NCBI GenBank assembly: GCA_003141275.1
Contig: PLLM01000059.1
Coordinates: 1-64,000, forward strand
Length of the DNA stretch: 64,000 bases
DNA from: Phycisphaerales bacterium
GTDB lineage: Bacteria > Planctomycetota > Phycisphaerae > Sedimentisphaerales > Anaerobacaceae
Reading direction: 5' to 3'
The notes under the pieces were generated by a model, which was not told where the DNA came from, ran no database searches, and saw nothing but the letters and a program-made list of their open reading frames with translations. Shown here piece after piece: positions 8,629 to 18,494 of the stretch. The position numbers were made by a program, and so were the translations under genes. Every line of letters begins with the position of its first letter. The first letter of the stretch is position 1.

Positions 8629-11018
8629 GCGAACCCCATTTTTTTCAAATGAGCATTTACTTTGCCAGTCAATTCCTCGACCTTTTCAGTAAAATTCGGC
8701 ATGGGAATTTCGTAGCGTTTGGCCAGTTCCTTCACTCGCTGCGTAAGGGCTTGGCTGATTCGATCCATCTCGCCGTGGATAATGGCATCTAGCGCGGCAA
8801 GCCATTTGTCGTCCACCACCAGCGTTTTCACTTCCGCTTCGGTTAGCTTGGGGTATTTTGCATAGGCCAGCGCGTCGAGTTCTGTTTCAGCATCTTTAAT
8901 CCGTTTCTTAAGGTCGGCTTCCTGCTCGGAGAGTTTCAGCCATTCGTTGAGCACGGCGGCCTCGTCCTTGGCCTCCTTGTCGCCTTTAATCTCCTTGAGC
9001 CGGGCGGTGACGTTGGCCTTGTTGACCTTGTCGAGTTCGGAGAACGCGCCTTCATCACCTCCGTTTTCTTCTTCCAGCTCAGTAATCTGGGCTACGACGC
9101 TTTCCATCTCGGCGGTGAGCTTGTCGATGGCCTGCTGCTCTTTGGCAAAATAATGGGCAACAATGAGGGCCTTTGGGATGAGGTCGCAGCTCCAGCCCTT
9201 GTCTTTCTCCTTGCCCTTTTTATCCTTCTCGATGATGCGGTAGGTTTCGGCTTTCCAGCCATCGGCGGCGATGATGTAGCAGTCATCCTGCATCGTCTCG
9301 GCCCAGTAGTCCATGAGATGCTGGTAGATGTCGTATTTGTCGATGAGCGATTTACCGGTGTAGTAGGCCAGAAGATTTTCGGAGAGTTCCACGATAACCT
9401 GCTTCGGGTGGCAGCCGCTCTTAAGGGCCTTCAGATTGGCGGCGTTTTTCTTCCGCCAGGAGGTAAAGTGGGCATTCATCCTCTCTATGAACGCGGCAAA
9501 CTCAGGGTGTTCGAAAATCGTGGGCTTTATCGCTGACTTGTCCACGGCGAGGTCGAGGTAGCCGGAGCGCTTGGCCTTGAACAAGACCTTGCGTAACTGC
9601 GGACAAACGTCCCAGTAGCGCTGGAGGGCATCGACATCAGCGGTGGGAATACCGCCCTTGAGATGTCCCTCGATGTCCTGGAGGTCCTCAGGCGTCTGGC
9701 TGTCGATATATCGCGGGAGGTTGAGGTTGAACTCATTTTTCTCGACCTCCTCGACGCTGACCATGCGGGAGTATTTGGGGATTTCGAGCCGCTTGTTGAA
9801 AGTATCGACTATCTTGTGGATGTCCTGGGCACGGAGGCGGTTTTTGGGGCCGTCTTTCATAAAGCCCTGGCTGGCGTCAATCATGAAGATGCCCTTGCGG
9901 GCGTGAGCGTCCTGCTTATCCACGACTACGATACAGGCGGGGATGCCGGTGCCGTAGAAGAGGTTGGCGGGCAGGCCGATGATGCCCTTGATGTAGCCCT
10001 TGCGGATGAGATTGCGGCGGATGTCGGCCTCGGCATTGCCGCGAAAGAGGACACCATGCGGCAGAATGCACGCGCCTTTGCCGGTGCTCTTGAGCGAGCG
10101 GACGATATGCAGCAGATAGGCGTAATCGCCCTGTTTGCCGGGGGGCGTGCCAAAGGGCTGAAATCGCTCGTAGGGGTCATTGAGCGGTTCAAGGCCGGTG
10201 CTCCAGCGTTTGTCGGAAAATGGCGGATTTGCGACGACATAGTCGAAGGTTTTGAGCGTGCCGCCGTCCTTAAACTTGGGATCGGTCAGCGTGTTGCCTT
10301 GCACAATCATCGCCGTTGGGTTGTTGTGCAGGATCATGTTCATACGCGCCAGGCCGCTGGTGGCGGCGTCCTTTTCCTGCCCGTAGAGGGTGACCTTGGC
10401 GCTGGCTTCATCACCCACCTTCAGCAGCAGCGAGCCGGAGCCGCAGGTAGGGTCATAAACGGTGGTGGCGTTGGTGGTCTTTGCGTCGCGAATGCCAATA
10501 ATCTTCGCCATTATGCGGCTGACCTCAGCGGGGGTATAGAACTGGCCCTTGCTCTTGCCGCTCTCCGTGGCGAAGTGCCGCATCAGGTATTCGTAGGCGT
10601 CACCCAGGATGTCGTCACCCTCGGCGCGGTTCTTGGAAAAATCGAGTGCTTTGTTCTCGAAGATGGCGATGAGGTTGGTAAGCCGGTCCACCATTTCCTT
10701 GCCGCTGCCGAGCTTGGCGGCGTCGTTGAAGTCCGGCAGGTCGGACAGCTTATTGGCATTGGCCAGCGGCGCGATAATCTTCTTGTTGATCTGGTCGCCG
10801 ATGTCTGGCTTGCCCTTGAGCGCGACCATGTCCTTGAAGCTGGCGCCCGCTGGGATAGTGATCGGCGCATACTGCACGCCGGCGTATTTGTCGCTGACGT
10901 ATTTGATGAAGAGCAGGACGAGAACGTAGTCCTTGTATTGGCTGGCATCCATGCCACCGCGAAGTTCATCGCAGCTTGCCCATAAGGAGCTATACAACTC
11001 AGACTTCTTTATTGCCAT
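8619..11018 (-). CDS. hsdM: Type I restriction methylase subunit (HsdM)
   Basis: GKSKGQFYTPAEVSRIMAKI, DPTCGSGSLLLK, VVANPPFSDK. Confidence 0.97.
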   Translation of the reverse strand: MAIKKSELYSSLWASCDELRGGMDASQYKDYVLVLLFIKYVSDKYAGVQYAPITIPAGASFKDMVALKGKPDIGDQINKKIIAPLANANKLSDLPDFNDAAKLGSGKEMVDRLTNLIAIFENKALDFSKNRAEGDDILGDAYEYLMRHFATESGKSKGQFYTPAEVSRIMAKIIGIRDAKTTNATTVYDPTCGSGSLLLKVGDEASAKVTLYGQEKDAATSGLARMNMILHNNPTAMIVQGNTLTDPKFKDGGTLKTFDYVVANPPFSDKRWSTGLEPLNDPYERFQPFGTPPGKQGDYAYLLHIVRSLKSTGKGACILPHGVLFRGNAEADIRRNLIRKGYIKGIIGLPANLFYGTGIPACIVVVDKQDAHARKGIFMIDASQGFMKDGPKNRLRAQDIHKIVDTFNKRLEIPKYSRMVSVEEVEKNEFNLNLPRYIDSQTPEDLQDIEGHLKGGIPTADVDALQRYWDVCPQLRKVLFKAKRSGYLDLAVDKSAIKPTIFEHPEFAAFIERMNAHFTSWRKKNAANLKALKSGCHPKQVIVELSENLLAYYTGKSLIDKYDIYQHLMDYWAETMQDDCYIIAADGWKAETYRIIEKDKKGKEKDKGWSCDLIPKALIVAHYFAKEQQAIDKLTAEMESVVAQITELEEENGGDEGAFSELDKVNKANVTARLKEIKGDKEAKDEAAVLNEWLKLSEQEADLKKRIKDAETELDALAYAKYPKLTEAEVKTLVVDDKWLAALDAIIHGEMDRISQALTQRVKELAKRYEIPMPNFTEKVEELTGKVNAHLKKMGFAWK

Positions 11019-11394
11019 ATTTCTCCCTGTTTTTCGATAAACGGATTTAGCCAGATGCTACCACTTAAAGCTAGGCAAGGCAATTTGTTTAATAGAGAAG
11101 GTCTTCTGTTGGTTGCGGTGATTTTGAGAAGAAAACGCAGTTAAGCTTGATTTTCGATGCAGGTCTATCTATCCAACCATGGGTAATTTGTCCAAGCGGG
11201 TGGTATAGTATTGGGTGTGGCCAATAAAAAGTGAGAACACATTTGCCAGGATTGTCCGCTTTGGCGGGTATTGTCCTTCTATTCCATTTTGCCAGTTTTT
11301 AAGCCGAAATTGTGGTTGCATTTTACGGCTGATCGGTTCTAATTGTGACGATTTGAAGAGGTTAAAATAGGAAACACATTAAAGGAGAGTTAAA

Positions 11395-12543
11395 ATGAAA
11401 CGCTTGGTTTATTTATTTAACCGCAGTGCAATCCTTTTCAGCGTCTTATTGCTTATTGTTTTTTCCCTCCCCGCCTGCTCAAAAAAGCAACCGCAAGATA
11501 ATATCATAAAGTTGGGCGCTAGCTTTCCTCTGTCGGGAGATAATGCCTCCTATGGCAACGATGCAAGACAAGGGATAGAGCTTGCGCTGGATGAAATAAA
11601 TGCAAGTGGTGGTATAAAAGGAAAGAAGGTTGTTGTAGACTTTGAAGATGATGTGGTCGATCCCCAAAAGGGTGTCAGTATTATGCTCAAGTTTGCGACT
11701 GCTGCGAAGGTACCTGTTGTTATTGGTTCCGCTGGTACAGGAGTCACATTGGCTATGGCTCCGATTGCAAATAAAGAGAAAGTTGTGCTGATAAGCCCAA
11801 TCTCTTCTGGGGCTGCAGTAACAGAAGCTGGCCCTTTTGTGTTCCGAACATGTCCCTCTGATGCTGCACAAGCGGAAATAGTAGTGGATTGGATGTTAGA
11901 GAAAAACCTCAAAAATGTTGGGGTGTTGTATGTTAACAACGCTTGGGGTGTCGGCCTACAGAAAGCGTTTAAAAAGTACTTCGAAGCAAAAGGCGGCAAA
12001 GTTTTAATTGAAGAAGGGACTGAAGAAACAGTTACTGATTATCGTAGCCAGCTAACAAAACTGGTCTCAGCTAAATGTGATGCCGTATACATTCCTACTT
12101 ATTCGAAACAAGGGGGCAGAATTTTAAGACAAGCGAAAGAGCTAGGTATCTCTATACCTATCTTCGGGGGAGATACATGGGGTGCGCAAGAGTTGCTTGA
12201 TGCGGCTGGTTCGGCATCTGATGGAGCTTTTTTTGTTGTACCTGAGAAGTACGAAGGAAAAGAATATAAAGACTTTGCCAAAAAATACGAAGCAAAATAT
12301 CATACAATTCCAAATTTTAATGCCTCTTCCAGCTACGATTGTATGCACATAGTTGCTATTGCGATAAGTAAAGTTGCTGAATCAGGTCTTCCTGTAACCG
12401 GGGACAACGTGCGTAAGTCACTGCAGGAGTCGAGTTTTGTGGGTGCAACTGGATTAACAAAGTTCGACCAGAATGGGGACGTTCTTGGTAAAGTGTTCGG
12501 TCGCAGGGAGATTCGAGATGGAATGGCAAAGTCGATACAGTAG
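11395..12543 (+). CDS. Branched-chain amino acid-type ABC transporter substrate-binding lipoprotein
   Basis: Lipobox LPACSKK; IKLGASFPLSGDNASYGNDARQGIELALDEINASGGIKGKKV. Confidence 0.92.
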   Translation: MKRLVYLFNRSAILFSVLLLIVFSLPACSKKQPQDNIIKLGASFPLSGDNASYGNDARQGIELALDEINASGGIKGKKVVVDFEDDVVDPQKGVSIMLKFATAAKVPVVIGSAGTGVTLAMAPIANKEKVVLISPISSGAAVTEAGPFVFRTCPSDAAQAEIVVDWMLEKNLKNVGVLYVNNAWGVGLQKAFKKYFEAKGGKVLIEEGTEETVTDYRSQLTKLVSAKCDAVYIPTYSKQGGRILRQAKELGISIPIFGGDTWGAQELLDAAGSASDGAFFVVPEKYEGKEYKDFAKKYEAKYHTIPNFNASSSYDCMHIVAIAISKVAESGLPVTGDNVRKSLQESSFVGATGLTKFDQNGDVLGKVFGRREIRDGMAKSIQ

Positions 12544-12553
12544 GGTGATGTAG

Positions 12554-13132
12554 ATGCGATTATCGGGAAGAACCCATTTCATCTATACAGCTGAGGAGGC
12601 TGTTTTATACGATACTGTGATCGAAAGGGAAATACCTTGTTATCACGAATTGCATAGAGTCATACGTGATGTTTTCCCATACGACGACACCATTCAAGAA
12701 TTACGCTACTTAGAGTTAGGAATAGGCACTGGCAATCTGACCAAATATATTATTGAAGCACACGCCAATATTAGGGTTGATGGTTATGATATTTCACATC
12801 AGATGCTAGAGATTGCGCATTCCAAGTTGCAGAACTATAGCGAAAGAATTCAGCTTCATTGTGCTGATGTTTTTGAGGTTAGTTTTTCCAACAATTACCA
12901 TGTAGCATCAATATTTCTATGCGAAGACCAAGAGCGTATTTTCACAAAAGACTTTTTGAGTCGAATTTACCATTCACTGCTATCGAAGGGCGTTTTCATC
13001 GTTTGTTGTAGTGCAAAGATCCCAGAGGATTCGATAGAATATCCTAAAACATTTTTAAATACTAGATTGTGGGCAGTTCGGGTGTTGTGGGAAAACAGCC
13101 CTTTTATGCTGTACGAATTTCGCAAGCTCTAA
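12554..13132 (+). CDS. Class I SAM-dependent methyltransferase
   Basis: RYLELGIGTGNLTKYII...VDGYDISHQMLEIAHSKL. Confidence 0.85.
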   Translation: MRLSGRTHFIYTAEEAVLYDTVIEREIPCYHELHRVIRDVFPYDDTIQELRYLELGIGTGNLTKYIIEAHANIRVDGYDISHQMLEIAHSKLQNYSERIQLHCADVFEVSFSNNYHVASIFLCEDQERIFTKDFLSRIYHSLLSKGVFIVCCSAKIPEDSIEYPKTFLNTRLWAVRVLWENSPFMLYEFRKL

Positions 13133-13193
13133 TTTTAATTAAGTATATGTTGCGACATTTTTATGCAAACCATAAAATCAGAAGGGAGTAGTT

Positions 13194-14849
13194 ATGACAA
13201 ATGTCGGCCCAGTAGGAAGAAAGAATAATCCGAGCACAAAACCAACTATTTCAGAACGATTAGATACCGCATTAGAAATTATAATGAAAATGTTATTTAG
13301 CATTACTTGTGTATTATGGATCATATTCTTGTTTTTTGTAGCGTCGGGAATGATAACTGAATTCCATTTTGCAAAAAAGCTGATTAATACAAATAGCAAA
13401 ATGGCCCCCAAAGCAATTAAATCCTTGTCTAATTCAAATCCAGCTTTTGATTCAAACGCAGGTCTTGATCCAAACATAGATATGGTACGTAATGGAGATC
13501 AGCAGTTTATTGAGGCCCCAAATCAAAACAGCGAAACTGTTAATATAACAAAAATGCATCTCGCCCTTATTTCTCTTTTTATTACAGGATTTGGTGTGGC
13601 AGGTGGTTGGTGGGCCAAAAGCCTACAAGATATGCTTAGAGAATCAGACAAAAGAATCAAGGAATTCCAAGAAGAAGGTAAAGAAGAAAAAATTGTATTC
13701 AATGAAACTAAAAAATTTGTCGTCAAAAATATTTTGCAATCAGCCGAAATAGCCATACATCAATTGATGCCAAATCCTGCTTATACTCAACAAATACCCA
13801 GTGGGATTGTTCGTGGATTGAGGTTTCTTGAGGACCTCTTAAATCCAAATGAAGAAGCTTCGATGGAATTGATTGAATCGATTGGTACTTCCGACAATTA
13901 TGTAGCGTTACTATATGCGAATGCCCTATATCATATAGGGCTCAATTCAGAAGATCCTTCAGTGTTAGATATACTGAAAGAGACGATAGGGCATTCTAAA
14001 AGAAATTACGAGATCTATCTTGCCGCACAATATCGGATGGCCATGTATTATCGGCAAATGGGGATGTATGATTTGGCAAATGAAATATATGCGAAAGTTA
14101 GTGGCGATCCCAAAATAAACAATACAGAATATCGTACATGGAAAATAAGAATGGAAACGGGGAATCTGATTACCGAATTGGCTCGGTCTTCTTTTTGGAT
14201 GATTGAAAATAACCAAATAATACTGCCAGATCTGAAACGACCAGAAAAAGTAAAGGAAATCATCGCAACCATTCTTGGCTATGAGGCAGGAGAAAATAGA
14301 CCCATGGAATATAATGTTAGATATTATTTACTAAAAGCATCGGCTCGGCTAAGATTGTATGACAAAAAGCATAACAGAGATGCGTGGTGGGGAAGTCTCC
14401 TCGATGGAGCCAAAAGGTATATAATGGGCTCTGTTCAAGCGGTTGATGAACGGTACCAGCGTATCGAGGATAGTAGTGGAGCAGAATGCAGACAATCTCC
14501 TTATAAATGCGTTGACGGCTACTGTATTATTATGCTTGAGAATTTTAGGTTCTGTCGTATTTTGCTTAAGCTCTATAACGCAATTTTACAGCAAGATAGT
14601 ACAGGAACGGCTGGCGTGCTATTGCAGATACGTGATGAATTTCAACATATGAAGAATGTATATCAGGAAGGCTTTCTACACCATGTAAATGAAATGATGA
14701 CTACCTTGCCCGGCACATACCAAAAAACTATATATAGCGAGAACTTGGAGCGAGAAGTAATCCTCGAAAGATTCAAAGAAGAAATTGATACCTTGGCAGA
14801 TAATAACTGGCAAGGTATAGTAGACCGAATTGTAAGGCCTATAGATTAA
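13194..14849 (+). CDS. Membrane protein with TPR-like helical repeats
   Basis: Two N-terminal TM segments (MLFSITCVLWIIFLFFVASG; LALISLFITGFGVAGGWW) followed by AAQYRMAMYYRQMGMYDLANEIYAKV. Confidence 0.6.
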   Translation: MTNVGPVGRKNNPSTKPTISERLDTALEIIMKMLFSITCVLWIIFLFFVASGMITEFHFAKKLINTNSKMAPKAIKSLSNSNPAFDSNAGLDPNIDMVRNGDQQFIEAPNQNSETVNITKMHLALISLFITGFGVAGGWWAKSLQDMLRESDKRIKEFQEEGKEEKIVFNETKKFVVKNILQSAEIAIHQLMPNPAYTQQIPSGIVRGLRFLEDLLNPNEEASMELIESIGTSDNYVALLYANALYHIGLNSEDPSVLDILKETIGHSKRNYEIYLAAQYRMAMYYRQMGMYDLANEIYAKVSGDPKINNTEYRTWKIRMETGNLITELARSSFWMIENNQIILPDLKRPEKVKEIIATILGYEAGENRPMEYNVRYYLLKASARLRLYDKKHNRDAWWGSLLDGAKRYIMGSVQAVDERYQRIEDSSGAECRQSPYKCVDGYCIIMLENFRFCRILLKLYNAILQQDSTGTAGVLLQIRDEFQHMKNVYQEGFLHHVNEMMTTLPGTYQKTIYSENLEREVILERFKEEIDTLADNNWQGIVDRIVRPID

Positions 14850-14876
14850 TTTGTCCTCTCAGAATGCGAACAAATA

Positions 14877-16085
14877 ATGCTATCTACAAATAAGAATATG
14901 TTTGGCTTTAGGAACCTTCTTGAGCCGCAGGTTTTTTCTCCTTTGGAAGAAACAGAAGCTATTGCAAATACAATAGCTTTCGACAAGGAATTAAATGGGA
15001 TGACGGCTGACCTTGAGAGTTGGATTTCCCAAAGAGTGAGTGTTGCCCAATCTAAGAGACCGGATCGGAGCCATTCATTACTACTAACTATGATTATGCT
15101 TACAGGCAAATGCAACGCTAAGTGTGAAGTGTGCTATACAGCACAAAGAGAACGCGAAAAATCTCTTACATGGCCCGAGATTAAAGAAATTATTGATCAA
15201 TGCCTTAAGCTTGGTTCCAGAACAGTCTATGTAGCTGGAGAAGGCGAGCCGACTTTGGACCCAGCTTTCTTCCAATTAGTCGACTATGTCAAAAAGGTTG
15301 GGACGAGGTTGCTTGTGTTCACAAACGGCATACTTCTATCTAATGATAATGCTGCTCTAAAACAATGGGGGATGACAGGGGATGAAATGGTCAAGAGGCT
15401 TGCAGAAAGCCCCGTGTGGATTTATCACAAATTCTGGAGTACCAAACCCACCAAGAACGCTGAACTGATGGGACTTGATTCGACAGATACTTTGCCATAC
15501 TGTATGTACTCGTTAGATTCTTCTAAACAAATCAAGATGCCATTAGGGCTTCGACGGATGTTAGAGTATTTCCCTCGAGATAGAGTAGGAGTGCAGGTTA
15601 TCGCAGAGCGAAGGAATGCTGAGGAGTTGCTTGAAACGATACTGCCTTTCATAAAAGAATCCGGAGTTAAGAGTTATATTGAGCCTGTGATTCACTCTGG
15701 TAGGAATTTTAAGAACCATAGTTTTGACCCACCGCAGGACCTATATGAAAAAATCCAGCCTTACATGGTTCGACAAAATTGCACGCGGGTGGCGTATCTA
15801 TTTGCGGTTCACAACAATGGGTTCGCTACGCCTGGAATATCTATACTACCCGAGTTCCTTGAAATGGTACCAGGTTATCAGGACTTGAATCTGCGCAATC
15901 CAGATGGGACGATAAAAGATATATTCACTTTGCGGCACACTCATCCTTTTCTTGTAAAAGCCCGATATTGCATAAAGGGCTGTCTCTGTGAAGAATTCAA
16001 CCTTAAGGTAGCTGAGCACATTAATAATGGAAAAGTTTCAGTCGGACGGAGAGAATGCTTAAAATATGAAGATATTCTTTATTAG
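14877..16085 (+). CDS. Radical SAM protein
   Basis: TGKCNAKCEVCYTA (CxxxCxxC), VAGEGEPTLDP, C-terminal CIKGCLC cysteines. Confidence 0.9.
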   Translation: MLSTNKNMFGFRNLLEPQVFSPLEETEAIANTIAFDKELNGMTADLESWISQRVSVAQSKRPDRSHSLLLTMIMLTGKCNAKCEVCYTAQREREKSLTWPEIKEIIDQCLKLGSRTVYVAGEGEPTLDPAFFQLVDYVKKVGTRLLVFTNGILLSNDNAALKQWGMTGDEMVKRLAESPVWIYHKFWSTKPTKNAELMGLDSTDTLPYCMYSLDSSKQIKMPLGLRRMLEYFPRDRVGVQVIAERRNAEELLETILPFIKESGVKSYIEPVIHSGRNFKNHSFDPPQDLYEKIQPYMVRQNCTRVAYLFAVHNNGFATPGISILPEFLEMVPGYQDLNLRNPDGTIKDIFTLRHTHPFLVKARYCIKGCLCEEFNLKVAEHINNGKVSVGRRECLKYEDILY

Positions 16086-17505
16086 ACCTGCGCAAATTCA
16101 TTGGAAAAACGAAGCAAAAAGAGTAGGAACGCCTTTGGGACTCTTAAGCTTGGCAGCTACGGTAAGGGCAAACCATCAAGTAGCGTTTCTAGACGCATGT
16201 GTTGAAGGTTATGACAATGAGGAGGAAGTGGCTCCTAATGTTTTTAGGTTCGGTCTGTCTGTATCCGAAATACGTGCAAAGATTGAAGCTTATAGCCCAG
16301 ACGTGGTGGCGATAAGTAATTCGTTTACATCGTATTGGAGGCAAGCGTTGGAGGTTGCTGAGATTGCCAAGAATGTCAGCGGTGATATAGTGACAATAAT
16401 GGGTGGGCAACACGCGACTGGGGCAGCAAAGGAAACACTATCTTTAGATTCTGATAATGCCATAGACTATATTATATTAAAAGAAGGGGAAGCAACATTT
16501 GGTGCGTTGTTGAAGTCTATTCAAAACAAAATTGTTCCTGAAATTAACGGCGTAGTATATCGATGTGATGGTAACGTTGTTGGAAATGACATTGAATACA
16601 GAAGAATCGATTTAAAAACTATTCCATATCCTGCTTTTGATTTGCTTAAGCCGTATCTGTACAAGTCTCAAATGTCGCACTTCGGCAAGCCAAGAGGTGC
16701 TAATTTTATTGACATAATGTTCTCCCGTGGATGTCCGATCGGGTGCAGTTATTGCACTACAGGAAGCCACTTCGGGAAATTAACCCGTCAATGCAAAGAA
16801 GATGATGTGCGTGAGATTCTGAGGATAATTGGCTCCCAAGAGTGGAAAGAGATTGTAGTAGAAGATGATAATTTTGCTGCTCTACCCTTTTCTTTTCAAG
16901 AGTCTGTGGCAAAGAAGCTATCTGAATGCGGATTACACTGGAACCTAGACGGCGGCTTATACTACCCATACATTAACCGCCGATTAGTTGAGATGCTGGC
17001 GAATAATGGGTGCTATCGTGTTTTTCTTCCTGTTGAGTCGCCTGATTTAGCTTTAATGCAGTCAAACCATAAGTACTTGGAATTGGACGCGGTTGTAGAT
17101 TACTATGAATATCTTGAGAGTATTTGCAAACTGCTCAGTACGTATAATATCGAGTTCTATGTAGCCGTTATGCTTGGTTTTCCCGGCCAAATGAAACGCG
17201 ATATTCAAAAGGCGTGTGATCTCGCCGAAAAATTTGTCAGAGATTTCGGGGCTATCGGTGTTAGTTTGCATTGGGTTCACCCATATCCTGGAACTGAATT
17301 CTATAGAAGGTATTACAGTGAGTGTTCACAGAAGAGAAAGTGGCAGTTATCGCCAGAATATTACAGTTTTGTAAAACCAGTCTTTCCGTTATCTGATATG
17401 TCGTTAGAGGAAATGGAAGAAATAGCAATGAATACATTGCATCAAGCCAATAAAACCAATGTGGTAAATGCAAGCGAGTTCATTGGGGCATCCTGCTATC
17501 AGTAA
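16066..17505 (+). CDS. B12-binding-domain radical SAM protein
   Basis: IMGGQHATGAAKE, DIMFSRGCPIGCSYCTTG, IVVEDDNF. Confidence 0.92.
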   Translation: MKIFFIRPAQIHWKNEAKRVGTPLGLLSLAATVRANHQVAFLDACVEGYDNEEEVAPNVFRFGLSVSEIRAKIEAYSPDVVAISNSFTSYWRQALEVAEIAKNVSGDIVTIMGGQHATGAAKETLSLDSDNAIDYIILKEGEATFGALLKSIQNKIVPEINGVVYRCDGNVVGNDIEYRRIDLKTIPYPAFDLLKPYLYKSQMSHFGKPRGANFIDIMFSRGCPIGCSYCTTGSHFGKLTRQCKEDDVREILRIIGSQEWKEIVVEDDNFAALPFSFQESVAKKLSECGLHWNLDGGLYYPYINRRLVEMLANNGCYRVFLPVESPDLALMQSNHKYLELDAVVDYYEYLESICKLLSTYNIEFYVAVMLGFPGQMKRDIQKACDLAEKFVRDFGAIGVSLHWVHPYPGTEFYRRYYSECSQKRKWQLSPEYYSFVKPVFPLSDMSLEEMEEIAMNTLHQANKTNVVNASEFIGASCYQ

Positions 17506-17577
17506 ATTATTTCTTGGATTTTTGCTACAGAGAGTTCGTTAACCATGAAGGACCAACAACATAAACAGAATTGAAAA

Positions 17578-18483
17578 ATGTTAAGTCAACTGATTTGCAA
17601 CGGCTTAATCTCTGGTACTATTTATGCCCTTGTAGCCTTGGGTTTCGCCGTTATTTATCGCACTGTGCGATTTTTTAATTTTGCTCACGGCGTGGTGTAT
17701 GCAGCAGGAGCATATTTTGCTTACGCAGCTTTTAGTAGTTGGTTTTTAGTTTTTAGTGGAGAAGGATGTTATTTAAATTGGATTTCAGCGGTTATCACAG
17801 GAATAATTGGGGCGGGGATAGTCGGCATCCTTATTGACCGGATGGTATATAGACCATTAAGAAAGAAAAAGGCACCTAATCTGGTTTTTCTCTTGGCTTC
17901 CTTCGGTGTGTTCATTTTCATCCAAAACCTAATTCAGCTTATCTTCGGGGCACAGATTATTTCAATCCGAACTGGGCCAGTCAGAGAAGGTCATCACATT
18001 TTAGGGGCAGTAATCACAAATATTCAGATTCTGATTCTGGTTGTCTCTGTGTTTCTCTGTGTAACCCTGTGGCTATATATTAAGAACGCAAAATTAGGAA
18101 AGGCGATGAGGGCGGTGGCGGATGACCCGTTGGCGGCAAGCGTTGTTGGGATAAATCCAGAGAAAATTACTTTAGTGGCTTTTGCAATTGGCTCGATGTT
18201 AGCTGGTGCGGCGGGGATACTTGTCTCTTTAGAAACAAATATCGAGCCGACAATGGGAATGAATGCAATCCTAAAAGGCGTAATCGCTTCAATAATCGGC
18301 GGAATCGGCAGTATCCCCGGCGCGATGTTCGGGGGGCTATTCCTCGGCCTTGCCGAAAACTTGGGAATATGGAAGATTTCTGCCGGATGGAAGGATTGTA
18401 TCGCCTTTGTGATTTTGATTGTCTTTTTGCTATTTAGACCCAAAGGTATAGTTAGCACAAGCTTAAGGGAAAATGAAGCTTAG
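17578..18483 (+). CDS. Branched-chain amino acid-type ABC transporter permease (LivH-like)
   Basis: ICNGLISGTIYALVALGFAVIYRTVRFFNFAHG; VASIIGGIGSIPGAMFGGLFLGLAEN. Confidence 0.95.
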   Translation: MLSQLICNGLISGTIYALVALGFAVIYRTVRFFNFAHGVVYAAGAYFAYAAFSSWFLVFSGEGCYLNWISAVITGIIGAGIVGILIDRMVYRPLRKKKAPNLVFLLASFGVFIFIQNLIQLIFGAQIISIRTGPVREGHHILGAVITNIQILILVVSVFLCVTLWLYIKNAKLGKAMRAVADDPLAASVVGINPEKITLVAFAIGSMLAGAAGILVSLETNIEPTMGMNAILKGVIASIIGGIGSIPGAMFGGLFLGLAENLGIWKISAGWKDCIAFVILIVFLLFRPKGIVSTSLRENEA

Positions 18484-18494
18484 AAGAAAAACAT

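Noticed and set aside
9663-10985. 440-aa plus-strand ORF
   Set aside because: Entirely antisense to hsdM, whose motifs are unambiguous; long antisense frame is a codon-usage shadow with no recognisable domain.
11149-11394. Riboswitch upstream of the liv-like operon
   Set aside because: No recognisable aptamer core; only short AT-rich sequence and the single TGGCCAATAAAA variant.
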